A stretch of DNA of 46,478 nt from a virus, in IMG/VR virus record IMGVR_UViG_3300045242_000171, positions 1 to 46,478 of that record, one strand, 5' to 3'. A program made the translations under genes and the position numbers. This document shows, in pieces, positions 12,161 through 19,947 of the stretch (positions within the stretch are counted from its first letter, which is position 1; each line of letters begins with the position of its first letter). Under the pieces are notes generated by a model that was not told where the DNA came from, searched no databases, and saw nothing but the letters and a program-made list of their open reading frames with translations.

Positions 12161-13478
12161 GAGCGGCGCGTACTACAACGAGTTAGACCCGAAGGCGGCC
12201 GCGTGGCTGCGCGAGCTAATCAAGCGTGGCGCTATCGCGCCGGGAGATGTTGATGAACGATCCATCAAAGAAGTACGGGCAGATGATCTTGCCGGGTATC
12301 GGCAGTGTCATTTCTTCGCCGGGATTGGAGTCTGGTCTCACGCTCTTCGAGGTGCCGGCTGGCCCGACAACCGACAGGTATGGACCGGAAGTTGTCCGTG
12401 CCAGCCTTTCAGCGCTGCAGGACGGAGAGGTGGAGTCGAGGACGAGCGCCACCTCTGGCCTGCCTTCTTCGATCTCATCGAGGTCGCGCACCCTGACGTT
12501 GTGTTTGGCGAGCAGGTTGCGAGCAAAGACGGACTTGGCTGGCTCGACCTTGTATGCGCTGACTTGGAAGGAGCGGGCTACGCCGTCGGGGCGGCAGATA
12601 CCTGCGCTGCGGGCTTCGGCGCGCCGCATATCCGCCAGCGACTCTACTGGGTGGCCCACGCCAACGACGCCGAGCGGCGGCCAGACGCCACCGGAGGGCA
12701 CGACGTCTACAGGCAGGACACCAGACGGTCGCAAGGTGCAAGTGACGCTCAAGGACGTAGCAGTGTTAACGGGGTGGCTGACTCCGACAGCTTGCTCACC
12801 CAACAGCCTGCGCGGGGCTGGACAGGACCCGGAGATTCGCAAGGCGAACGGGCACACGGTGAATCTGCAGGATCAAGTCAGGCTGGCGGCGTGGCCGAGT
12901 CCGGTGGTGAACGACTCGAAGGGATCGGACTACTCCTACAGCCAAGGGGATCACAGCAAGATCGCCCTGAAGCTTGGAGGGGCTGCGAAGCTGACCGGCT
13001 GGGCCACTCCGGCAGCGAACGAGGCGGGCGGCACGCCGGAGCGCTTCTTGGAGAGGAAGGCTGCGCTGGAGGGAGCGTGCGGGGTGAGCCTCACGAGTCT
13101 GGCGCTGCAGGCGCAGATAGCGGCGTGGCCCACTCCTGCCACGACGGACTACAAGGGAGGCTATCAGGGCGGCCGGATCCGCAACGGGAAGCTGTCGGTG
13201 GATCGGCTGGATGTGGCGGCGCAGTTGGCGCAGCCAGCCCGACTAACGGCGAGTGGCGAGCTCCTGACTGGCTCTTCTGCAGGGATGGAAAGTGGAGGCC
13301 AGTTGAATCCGGCACATTCCCGCTGGCTAATGGGGCTGCCGCCCGTGTGGGACGACTGCGCGGTTACGGCAATGCCCTCGTCGGCCCGCAAGCCCAAGCC
13401 TTCATTGAAGCCTACCTAGAGGCCAGGGGCTCTAAAACACCTTCTACCCTAGTATCCTCCTCCTCAGAAGGAGAATAA
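12153..13478 (+). CDS. dcm: C5-cytosine DNA methyltransferase
   Basis: 441 residues from GTG. Motif I is FFAGIG (residues ~55). Motif IV is GSCPCQPFS with the catalytic Cys. Motif VI reads VFGEQV in place of the usual E-N-V. Motif VIII is IRQRLYWVA, and the C-terminal motif IX/X region is GRLRGYGNALVGPQAQAFI. Between VIII and IX lie ~170 low-complexity residues rich in Gly, Ser, Glu and Arg, with repeats of VAHA, VADS, VAES and VAHS. This is the target-recognition position. It methylates cytosine in an unknown site, probably to evade restriction. Positions 12253-13419 also encode a second protein in the +1 frame. Confidence 0.9.
   Translation: MAKSGAYYNELDPKAAAWLRELIKRGAIAPGDVDERSIKEVRADDLAGYRQCHFFAGIGVWSHALRGAGWPDNRQVWTGSCPCQPFSAAGRRGGVEDERHLWPAFFDLIEVAHPDVVFGEQVASKDGLGWLDLVCADLEGAGYAVGAADTCAAGFGAPHIRQRLYWVAHANDAERRPDATGGHDVYRQDTRRSQGASDAQGRSSVNGVADSDSLLTQQPARGWTGPGDSQGERAHGESAGSSQAGGVAESGGERLEGIGLLLQPRGSQQDRPEAWRGCEADRLGHSGSERGGRHAGALLGEEGCAGGSVRGEPHESGAAGADSGVAHSCHDGLQGRLSGRPDPQREAVGGSAGCGGAVGAASPTNGEWRAPDWLFCRDGKWRPVESGTFPLANGAAARVGRLRGYGNALVGPQAQAFIEAYLEARGSKTPSTLVSSSSEGE
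12253..13419 (+). CDS. Overprinted protein inside the methyltransferase gene
   Basis: 388 residues, in the frame +1 to the methyltransferase and wholly inside it. ATG 12253 follows GGGAG at 6 bases. The sequence has family-like features: an N-terminal SSPGLESG stretch, GSTLYALTWKERATPSGR, five GW(P/L/A)TP- or AWPSP-type repeats each ~50-70 residues apart, GRTPDGRKVQVTLKDVA, and a C terminus NPAHSRWLMGLPPVWDDCA. I recall proteins with this pattern in phage and prophage annotations next to C5 methyltransferases, and a similar NP--WLMG-P-W ending in some methyltransferase C termini. Its repeats are the +1-frame image of the VA(H/D/E)S repeats of the other frame. A role as target-recognition partner is possible but unproven. 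Confidence 0.6.
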   Translation: MNDPSKKYGQMILPGIGSVISSPGLESGLTLFEVPAGPTTDRYGPEVVRASLSALQDGEVESRTSATSGLPSSISSRSRTLTLCLASRLRAKTDLAGSTLYALTWKERATPSGRQIPALRASARRISASDSTGWPTPTTPSGGQTPPEGTTSTGRTPDGRKVQVTLKDVAVLTGWLTPTACSPNSLRGAGQDPEIRKANGHTVNLQDQVRLAAWPSPVVNDSKGSDYSYSQGDHSKIALKLGGAAKLTGWATPAANEAGGTPERFLERKAALEGACGVSLTSLALQAQIAAWPTPATTDYKGGYQGGRIRNGKLSVDRLDVAAQLAQPARLTASGELLTGSSAGMESGGQLNPAHSRWLMGLPPVWDDCAVTAMPSSARKPKPSLKPT

Positions 13479-13480
13479 AA

Positions 13481-13515
13481 ATGACAGCCAGCTACTATTA
13501 CTGGAGGCGCACGTG
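13481..13515 (+). CDS. Possible 11-residue leader peptide
   Basis: ATG 13481 lies behind a very strong AGAAGGAG site located on the methyltransferase stop. The product is MTASYYYWRRT, and its TGA overlaps the GTG of the next gene. Three Tyr and one Trp in a row recall amino-acid-sensing leaders, but the simplest reading is a ribosome loader for the weak GTG start. Confidence 0.4.
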
Positions 13516-13719
13516 ACCTTCCAAGGCATCCGGCCGCGGGACCTGGTCCAGTACCGCACGCCCCAGGGGCAGACCGGCTTCGGCCGGGCGCAGGCGCTCC
13601 TGCTCTTCCCCACCCACGTCGTTGTCAATCGGTGCGGCTCCAGGGGCCAGCCGGTGGTCGTGACCGAGCGCAACTACATCGGCCACAAGCCGAGCCAGTT
13701 CGGCGGGAGGCGCTCGTGA
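13513..13719 (+). CDS. Hypothetical protein
   Basis: 68 residues from GTG coupled to the 11-residue ORF. Contains an SH3-like strand pattern: IRPRDLVQYRTPQGQTGFG, LLLFPTHVVVN, GQPVVVTERNYIG. No family is recognised with certainty. The stop overlaps the next GTG. Confidence 0.6.
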   Translation: MTFQGIRPRDLVQYRTPQGQTGFGRAQALLLFPTHVVVNRCGSRGQPVVVTERNYIGHKPSQFGGRRS

Positions 13720-13817
13720 CCTGCGCGCCGCTCGACTACGCGCAGGCCGCCACGATCGGAGCCATCTTTCTGATGGTGGCGCTGATCTGCGTCTCGCTCT
13801 TCAGGGGGATGAAGTGA
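13716..13817 (+). CDS. 33-residue membrane protein
   Basis: GTG 13716 to TGA 13815-13817. One hydrophobic helix (AATIGAIFLMVALICVSLF) with a short basic tail RGMK. Overlaps both neighbours as GTGA. Function unknown; forms a pair with the next small membrane protein. Confidence 0.5.
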   Translation: MTCAPLDYAQAATIGAIFLMVALICVSLFRGMK

Positions 13818-13903
13818 CCGCCGCGGACTGGGCCCTGCTCATCGTCACGCTGTCCGCCATCATCGGCGCCCTCGTCTACGAGGGCGGAGGGGATGAACGA
13901 TGA
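13814..13903 (+). CDS. 29-residue membrane protein
   Basis: GTG 13814 to TGA 13901-13903. Single helix (WALLIVTLSAIIGALVY) with a charged tail. Second of two consecutive mini membrane proteins in the same chain; they may form a complex, but only adjacency supports that. Confidence 0.45.
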   Translation: MTAADWALLIVTLSAIIGALVYEGGGDER

Positions 13904-14079
13904 GAGCGCGCAAGCTGCCGTGCGGGTGTCTCGAGACCGATACGCACTACACCGCCCTGTGCGATCCTCACAAGGCGGAATACGAGGAGATCAGGAAGCG
14001 CTGGGCGGAGGAGAAGATCGCCAACAGCATCCCACGAAACTACGAGGTGCCCCATGTTGGACCCGACAGACAAGGTTAG
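13900..14079 (+). CDS. Small Cys/His protein (59 aa)
   Basis: ATG 13900 overlaps the previous stop (ATGA) and TAG is at 14077. Begins MRARKLPCGCLETDTHY, then LCDPHKAEYEEI: a CxC...H...CxxH set that would suit one zinc ion, followed by a basic helix. It overlaps the next gene by 26 bases. Confidence 0.55.
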   Translation: MRARKLPCGCLETDTHYTALCDPHKAEYEEIRKRWAEEKIANSIPRNYEVPHVGPDRQG

Positions 14080-14260
14080 CTTCGCGGCGTACGCGCACGA
14101 CGTGTATATGCGTGGCCACCGCCATCAGAACGTGCGGACGCTCATCACGATGCTGGTGCGCTACATGGAGCACGCGGTGCCGGAGGATGACCTGACCAAG
14201 GACGTGGCCGCGCGCAAGGTGGTAGAGCAGATCCACCACCTGATGGCTGAGCCATGGTGA
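14054..14260 (+). CDS. Small helical protein
   Basis: 68 residues, all helical, with many His: AAYAHDVYMRGHRHQNVRTL, then a second helix near the C terminus. Overlaps both neighbours. Function unknown. Confidence 0.6.
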   Translation: MLDPTDKVSFAAYAHDVYMRGHRHQNVRTLITMLVRYMEHAVPEDDLTKDVAARKVVEQIHHLMAEPW

Positions 14261-14565
14261 AGAGCATCATCGACGCTGCGTTCGTGCGCAGTCTTATCGC
14301 GGCCGCGCCTGGGTTCACCCAGGTGAGCGCGGCGCGCGCGATAGGGATCTCGCCGCGGTCTATGCGGCGCTACGTGAGCAACGGGCCAGCCTACAAGGAG
14401 CCACCGATGGTGGTGCTGGTGGCCCTCAAGTGCCTGGGGATGTCGCGGCGACAGCCGCCGCGGACGCAGATGGAGCAGAGCGCCCGCTCTTCTGCAGTGC
14501 GAGACGCGCCTTGTAAATGCGGTCGAGCTCATCCAGGAAAGCCTGGGCCTTCTGTCCGTCGGTAG
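14254..14565 (+). CDS. HTH protein, last gene of the accessory operon
   Basis: 103 residues. GFTQVSAARAIGISPRSMRR followed by KEPPMVVLVALKCLGM looks like a helix-turn-helix of the kind found in small phage regulators. The last ~45 residues are basic and Pro-rich and contain CKCG; they lie antisense to the end of the leftward gene at 14426-16345 (140-base overlap). Possibly a regulator of the operon or of late genes. Confidence 0.55.
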   Translation: MVKSIIDAAFVRSLIAAAPGFTQVSAARAIGISPRSMRRYVSNGPAYKEPPMVVLVALKCLGMSRRQPPRTQMEQSARSSAVRDAPCKCGRAHPGKPGPSVRR

Positions 14566-16345
14566 AGTAAAGAGCGTCGGCCACGCCTGAGTTGCGGGAC
14601 TGCAGGAGCCTCCCCACCACGGCGTTGCCGGCGCGCTTCAGCGCAGCGCCCGCGATAGCAGTCATGCCGCCGTTGGCCGCGTGCACTGAGTCCAGCACCC
14701 CCTCGAGCGCCCCCTGCTGATCGGCCAGCTTGTTGGCGGTGTTGGAGCCGCTCACCACGAAGTTGCGCCCGGCGGTCATCTTGCGCTCGATGTCCATGGC
14801 GGCCAGGAACTTCTGCAGCGCGTCGCCGTTGCCGAATGACTTCTCGAGATCGGTGGCCGCTGCTCCTACGTCGCTGGTGCCGGCGATCGGCTTCACCAGG
14901 TCGGGGAACTTGGAGCGGTCGGCGGCCTGGGAGAGCGTGACCTTGATCTCGCGCAGCGCGGCGTGCCTGGAGGCTTCCTCTCGAGCGGCCGCGTAGGTGG
15001 GCGAGGCGGCGTCCGTGGCGGCCAGCATCGCCTTCTGGGTGCCTGTGTAGGGGCCCGCCACGGCCTTCTCGGCGGCGTCCCCGGTCTGCGCCATGGGCCC
15101 GCCGGCAGTCTGCAGCCGCGCGTCGTTGTACTTCTTTATGAGGTCGATGTCGCGCACGGTCGCGGGGCGCGTGAGCTTGCTGCCCACGATGTTGCCGGAC
15201 TCGTCCCGCACGTCCTCGAACAGCGGCAGCGGCGCCTCGTCTGGGTTCACGTGGAGCAGCTGCGCCCGCATCTTGTCGAACGCTTCTCTGATGACCGGCG
15301 AGCGCGTGAGGAGCGCGTCGGCGTTTGGCACCACGTCGCTGGCCGAGGCGCCGTAGTTGGCTGCGATGTTCGCCTCGTCCGGCGCGCCCGCGAGGGCGGT
15401 GGCGTCGCCCGTGACGCGGGGCAGCACGGCCTGCGGGGTGGCACGCTGGTCCAGGGCGGTCGTGATCGCCGCCCGTGCCGGACCCGGCTGCACCACGGCG
15501 CCGCGCCCCAGGCCCTGCATGTTCGGGCCCCCGAAATCCGAGATCATCGCCGGCTTGCCGGCAGCCTGGGCGGCCAGCATCTGGGCCTTCAGGGCATCCG
15601 GGGTGGTGTTGTCCTCTTGTATGGCCCGCGAGATGTCGGCCTGGGCCTGGGTGGGTCCTGGCGCGACCGGCGGTGGCGCCACGGCGTGCTCCGCGGCGGC
15701 GCTCAGGCGCCCGCCCCTGACGTAGTTCGCCAGGGCGTTGATCGGTGCCCGCAGGAGCGCCGTGGCGGCGTCCCCGGCGACTGGGGCGCCCGCTCCAAAC
15801 GCAGCCCCCCAGGCGGCGCCCTTACCTGCTCCCTCGGCCACCTGCCCAGGCTGTGCGTCCCCAGCGCCCTGTGCGGTCCCCAGGGCGGCCCCAGTGCCCG
15901 CCCCGATGCCCATGCGGGCTAGTAGCCCGCTGCCGCCCCCCAGCTTGCCAAGAGCCGTGGCGAGGCCCGTGGTGGCCAGCCCAGCTGCCGCCCCCGTGGC
16001 CCGGATCGCGCCCGCCATAACCGGGTGGTCCTTGGCGGAATCCTCTGTGGCCTGGCTGATCACGGCGTGGTAGTGCTGGTAGAGGTCGGAGTAGTCGTGC
16101 TTGGACCCCTCAGCCTTGTCGAGCAGCGCACGGATCGAGGCCTGGGCCTCGTCGCCCCACCCGAGCGTGGCGCCCTGGGCGAGCTGCTGCGGGCCCCCAT
16201 TGGCCAGGATCCGCTCTCGGATGGCGGAGTCAGTCTCGTGCTGCGGCAGGATCTCGGTCTCGATCGCCTTGTGCATGTCACCCGGAGACATCCCGTCAGG
16301 GAACGCCACCAGCCCCACGCCGTCGACTTGTACGTACTGGCTCAC
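14426..16345 (-). CDS. Internal virion / DNA-ejection protein, distal
   Basis: 639 residues. The first ~25 (YVQVDGVGLVAFPDGMSPGD) form a short beta domain seen at the start of many phage virion proteins. An Ala/Gly-rich region follows (residues ~120-210) with amphipathic, membrane-like character, then long helical stretches. Such large, Ala-rich, helical proteins after the tail hub are typical ejection proteins of podoviruses (compare P22 gp7, gp16, gp20), released into the host envelope to carry DNA across. It is the last gene of the leftward operon. Confidence 0.65.
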   Translation of the reverse strand: MSQYVQVDGVGLVAFPDGMSPGDMHKAIETEILPQHETDSAIRERILANGGPQQLAQGATLGWGDEAQASIRALLDKAEGSKHDYSDLYQHYHAVISQATEDSAKDHPVMAGAIRATGAAAGLATTGLATALGKLGGGSGLLARMGIGAGTGAALGTAQGAGDAQPGQVAEGAGKGAAWGAAFGAGAPVAGDAATALLRAPINALANYVRGGRLSAAAEHAVAPPPVAPGPTQAQADISRAIQEDNTTPDALKAQMLAAQAAGKPAMISDFGGPNMQGLGRGAVVQPGPARAAITTALDQRATPQAVLPRVTGDATALAGAPDEANIAANYGASASDVVPNADALLTRSPVIREAFDKMRAQLLHVNPDEAPLPLFEDVRDESGNIVGSKLTRPATVRDIDLIKKYNDARLQTAGGPMAQTGDAAEKAVAGPYTGTQKAMLAATDAASPTYAAAREEASRHAALREIKVTLSQAADRSKFPDLVKPIAGTSDVGAAATDLEKSFGNGDALQKFLAAMDIERKMTAGRNFVVSGSNTANKLADQQGALEGVLDSVHAANGGMTAIAGAALKRAGNAVVGRLLQSRNSGVADALYSTDGQKAQAFLDELDRIYKARLALQKSGRSAPSASAAAVAATSPGT

Positions 16346-17766
16346 TGGGTCACCGGGATCAGCGGCTTGCCGGGCGTATAGATGTAGTCGGCCTTAGCGG
16401 CAGGCGCAGCCGCGGGCGCGCCAGGAGCTCCAGCCACTGGCGGGTTCACCGGCGGAGCCGGCTGTGGCATATCTGTCGAGGCAGCGCCGGGCTGGCCGTA
16501 GCCGGGGAAGGCAGAGCCGACCTGTGCGGCCTTGACCTGGTTCGAGATCGATCCCATGCGGGTGTCCATCTCGGCGAGCAGACGGCCGATGACACGCTTG
16601 ATCTGCCCGGAGTTCATGTTGCCGGAGAGCATCTGCTGGATCTCGTCGCGGGACTGCTGCGTCACTACGCCGCCGAGCATCTTCGGGTCAGACACGATGC
16701 GCGCCACGCCGGGGATGAAGGTTGTCAGCATCGCCCGCAGGTCCGAGAGATCCTGGTCGCCGAGGCCGCGAATCTTCGCGCCGCGTATCACCTCGTTGAT
16801 CATCGGAGACCCGCTGTCCGGGATCTTATTCGCTAGCGCGAGGAGGTTGTTCGCCGTCACGCGCTCGCTCGACTCGAACTGCTGCAGGTTGTTGAGCTGC
16901 TGCGTGAGCTGCACGGCGCTCTTGCGCTCACCCATGATCTGGGCCCGGATGCCCGCGAGATCGTTCGGCTTCATGTTGTGTTCGGCCAGGTAGTCAGCCT
17001 GAGCGTGGTTCATCTGGTTCACGTACGGCTGCGTCTCCTTCGAGCTCCTCCCCACGGCGAAGTACTTGATCGCAGTAGGATCGGCCAGCACCTGCGGCAG
17101 AGCCAGGTCGACGATGTCGGAAGTCATCGGGCCCTTGAACGGGTTCTCTTCCCAGGCTGCTGGCGTGGCGCCTGCGGCAGGCTTGCCCGACCCCACCTTC
17201 GCGATGGTATGCCCATTCTCCGCGTCGACCACATAGGCATAGCCATCGCCCGGCGTGAGCGTCAGCGTGTTGCGCGGCGGCTTCGACGGGAATGCATTAC
17301 GCGCCACCTGCTCCATAAGCTTCGGGTCGGAGAGATCCAGCATCCCAAGGATCTGCCCCTGCTGCTGCTCCGTTGGGTCGCTGCTGTTCTTCAGCTTGTC
17401 CACGTATGCAGCCACCGCGGCGCGGCTTCTCTGTTGGCTCTGGTAGCCACGCAGCGCAGCCACGTCCTTGATGGAGTTCTGGATGTCAGAGGTGTACTGC
17501 GCGCCCGCGGCCTGGCCAGCGTCCGGTGCCACCTGGTAGAACTTCGCGCCACCGGCCGTGGCGTTCGCTGCGCCCGCCTGCAGATTGCGCTGGTAGTTGG
17601 ACGCCGCAGCCGCGAGCTGATCAGGCGACGCCATATCCTGCAGCGCCGGGTCGAGCGCCGGAGGCTGCCCGTAAGGCCCCATGGACGCCTGTGGCAGCGC
17701 TTGCAGCATCTGCAGCAGGTTGTGGCCCACGCCGCCGGTCTGAGAGAACATGTCGAGAAGGTTCAT
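16342..17766 (-). CDS. Internal virion / ejection protein, middle
   Basis: 474 residues. Gln/Ala-rich helical N terminus (NLLQMLQALPQ; ASNYQRNLQAG), a small beta section near 170 (GDGYAYVVDAENGHTIAK), a long helical part, and a Pro/Ala-rich tail ending YIYTPGKPLIPVTQ. Overlaps the next gene by four bases. Second of three consecutive large virion proteins, so ejection-protein role inferred from context and composition. Confidence 0.6.
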   Translation of the reverse strand: MNLLDMFSQTGGVGHNLLQMLQALPQASMGPYGQPPALDPALQDMASPDQLAAAASNYQRNLQAGAANATAGGAKFYQVAPDAGQAAGAQYTSDIQNSIKDVAALRGYQSQQRSRAAVAAYVDKLKNSSDPTEQQQGQILGMLDLSDPKLMEQVARNAFPSKPPRNTLTLTPGDGYAYVVDAENGHTIAKVGSGKPAAGATPAAWEENPFKGPMTSDIVDLALPQVLADPTAIKYFAVGRSSKETQPYVNQMNHAQADYLAEHNMKPNDLAGIRAQIMGERKSAVQLTQQLNNLQQFESSERVTANNLLALANKIPDSGSPMINEVIRGAKIRGLGDQDLSDLRAMLTTFIPGVARIVSDPKMLGGVVTQQSRDEIQQMLSGNMNSGQIKRVIGRLLAEMDTRMGSISNQVKAAQVGSAFPGYGQPGAASTDMPQPAPPVNPPVAGAPGAPAAAPAAKADYIYTPGKPLIPVTQ

Positions 17767-17767
17767 G

Positions 17768-19930
17768 CTAATTCGCTCGCGTGTATTTGCCGCCGACAGA
17801 GGAACCGGGGCCCGTGAATGCCTTGGTACGATCCACTGTGGGCACCGAGGGGTCTGGGCCCGCAGTCCACTTGGTGTTGAGAGACCCGTCTGGATTCAGC
17901 ATCCCGTAGGACTGAGCCAGCGACATGATCTGCGGAGGGATCCCGGCGCCCTTCTGGCCGAAGTCATTCTGGGTCGGGCCGCGCAGAATCATGTTGTACA
18001 GAGACTGCTTAGCCTGGTACTGCTGAGAGGCAGGCGAATCGAACTTATCGTAGTTCGCGTTGCCGCTCGTGCCCTTTGTCAATGAAGTCTGGAAGTTGTC
18101 CCACCAGTCCTTGTTGAGCGTGTAAGGCTGGGACATCATCCCGGTCAGAATTGCCGACAAGGGAGCCGCCACAGCAGTAGCCCCACCGGCAGCAGCACCA
18201 AGCCCAGCGCTAGCCCCACCAGCCCCACTAGCACCAGCAGCAGCACTACTACCATTTATAAGTCCTTGCGCACTGTTGTAGAGCTGCACGCCGTTGAGCG
18301 CCGCAGAGCCGTAGCCCGCCACGCCGCCCTGCTTGATCCCGCCGACCACGCCGAGCGCTGCGCCGAGTGGACCGAGAGTAGAGCCGAGCGTGCCGCTGGG
18401 GCCGCCGAAGGCCCCAAGCTGTGTGGCGAGACGCCCAGCATTCACTGCCGCGCTGCCATAGCCAAGACCCCCGCCCTGCTGAATCCCGTTGTAGATGCCG
18501 AGGCCAGAGCCCGCGACACCGAGCCCCTTCCCAACCGTGGAGCTGCTGGATCCGAATGCGCCGAGCCTGTTTGCTCCCGCCGTGGCGTTGAGCGCTCCCG
18601 AGGCGATGCCCTGCGGCGTGCCGCTCGCGAAGCCCTGGATGGCTCCCAGCGCGTTGCCACCCGCGGCGAGCCCGTTGCCGTAGGAAAGACCTCCGCCAGC
18701 GGACGGCGCCTGGTAGCCGGCTACCGCTGCTTCGTTCGTTGACTGGGGGTTGCTTGCTGTCTGTCCTGATACGGGGTCGTACCCGGCGGCTTCCCCGCCA
18801 GCGGAGCTAAAACCCCATTGGGACGGATCGCCCCAGTTGCTGGGATCGTTTATGTCTGTGCCATCTGGCGCATACGTGGAACCATTGCCGCTCTGTACGT
18901 AGCCGGAGCCGCCCTGGTCGCCGAGCCCCATGTTGGAGTAGTTGCTGTTGAAGACGCCCGAGAGGCCGGGGATCTGCTTGAGCAGCTGCGAGAGCGTGCT
19001 CCCCATCTGCAGCCCGCCCTGCAGGCCCTGGATGGCGCCGCTGACCGGGTCCACCTTCGTGCCGTCCTGGCCGTTGCTGCTGTAGCCAACCTGCGGGTTG
19101 AGGTTCTGGCCCGCAATCTGCCCCTGCTGGATCGCCCAGTTCGCCGTGTTCTGGTTCTGCGTCTGCTGCTGGTTGCCAGACGTGAGAAGGTTCTGGTTCT
19201 GCGAGTTGTTGGCGTTGATCCGGTTGAGGATCGCCTGCTGCAGCTGCTGATTCCCTGAGAGCTGCGCGCTCTGGTTCTGGAACGCAGCCTGCGTGGCGTT
19301 CTGGTAGCCGGTGTTCTCCATATTGGCCGCAGTGCTGGCCATCGCACGGTTGTAGGAGTCGTCGGAGAGGTTCTGCGCCACGAGCCCGCGATCGCCGCCC
19401 CACGCGCCGGCCGCGTTGGCCGCGCTCTTCACGCCCGCGCTCGAGATGTCTCGCTGGCGCGCGATGTCAGACATCGTCTGGTTGATCGCTGTCTGCTGGT
19501 ACGGGTTGAAGAAGTTCTGTATCTGAGTGGGACTGATGCCCTGCGCGAGCTGGGCTGCCGTACCTTGGGAGGCACCCAGGTCCGGCATCTCGAAGCCCAT
19601 CGAGCCGCGGATGTTCTGCATCGCGGCCAGTTGGTCCGGCGTGAGCCCGGCCACTGCTTGGCCCGCAGTACGAGCGGCCGCGGCATTATTGTAGCCGTAG
19701 GCGGTCTGGTACTGCTGCTGCTCCCACGGCAACGTGGCGCTGGTGCGCTGATTGATCTGCGAGCCGGCCCCGTACGGGGAGCTCAGTGAGCTCGCGATGC
19801 CGCCGATGCCGCCGAGTATCGACAGCCAGTCGGCCGCTCCGCCCTGGGGCGCCACCTGGGGCGTCTGGTACTGGGGCGCCTGAGTAACCTGATACTGAGG
19901 CAGGGCGTTCGTAGAGTAAGAAAGAGCCAT
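17768..19930 (-). CDS. Internal virion / ejection protein, proximal (Gln/Gly-rich)
   Basis: 720 residues from ATG 19930; the frame continues upstream, but this start follows AGGACGGA and begins MALSYSTNALPQYQ. The first 330 residues are Gln/Asn-rich with repeated QNQ and GYNNA-like stretches; the next 270 are Gly/Ala repeats of the type 'GYGSAAVNAGRLATQLGAFG', several times over; the end is more globular (YTLNKDWWDNFQ). Low-complexity glycine repeats suggest a flexible or membrane-active ejection protein. Confidence 0.6.
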   Translation of the reverse strand: MALSYSTNALPQYQVTQAPQYQTPQVAPQGGAADWLSILGGIGGIASSLSSPYGAGSQINQRTSATLPWEQQQYQTAYGYNNAAAARTAGQAVAGLTPDQLAAMQNIRGSMGFEMPDLGASQGTAAQLAQGISPTQIQNFFNPYQQTAINQTMSDIARQRDISSAGVKSAANAAGAWGGDRGLVAQNLSDDSYNRAMASTAANMENTGYQNATQAAFQNQSAQLSGNQQLQQAILNRINANNSQNQNLLTSGNQQQTQNQNTANWAIQQGQIAGQNLNPQVGYSSNGQDGTKVDPVSGAIQGLQGGLQMGSTLSQLLKQIPGLSGVFNSNYSNMGLGDQGGSGYVQSGNGSTYAPDGTDINDPSNWGDPSQWGFSSAGGEAAGYDPVSGQTASNPQSTNEAAVAGYQAPSAGGGLSYGNGLAAGGNALGAIQGFASGTPQGIASGALNATAGANRLGAFGSSSSTVGKGLGVAGSGLGIYNGIQQGGGLGYGSAAVNAGRLATQLGAFGGPSGTLGSTLGPLGAALGVVGGIKQGGVAGYGSAALNGVQLYNSAQGLINGSSAAAGASGAGGASAGLGAAAGGATAVAAPLSAILTGMMSQPYTLNKDWWDNFQTSLTKGTSGNANYDKFDSPASQQYQAKQSLYNMILRGPTQNDFGQKGAGIPPQIMSLAQSYGMLNPDGSLNTKWTAGPDPSVPTVDRTKAFTGPGSSVGGKYTRAN

Positions 19931-19947
19931 GAGAGTCCGTCCTTGGA

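Noticed and set aside
15357-15922. Long rightward frames opposite the ejection-protein gene (up to 319 codons)
   Set aside because: Composition (Arg/Pro/Gly runs) is what antisense of Ala-rich coding gives; no ribosome sites or motifs.
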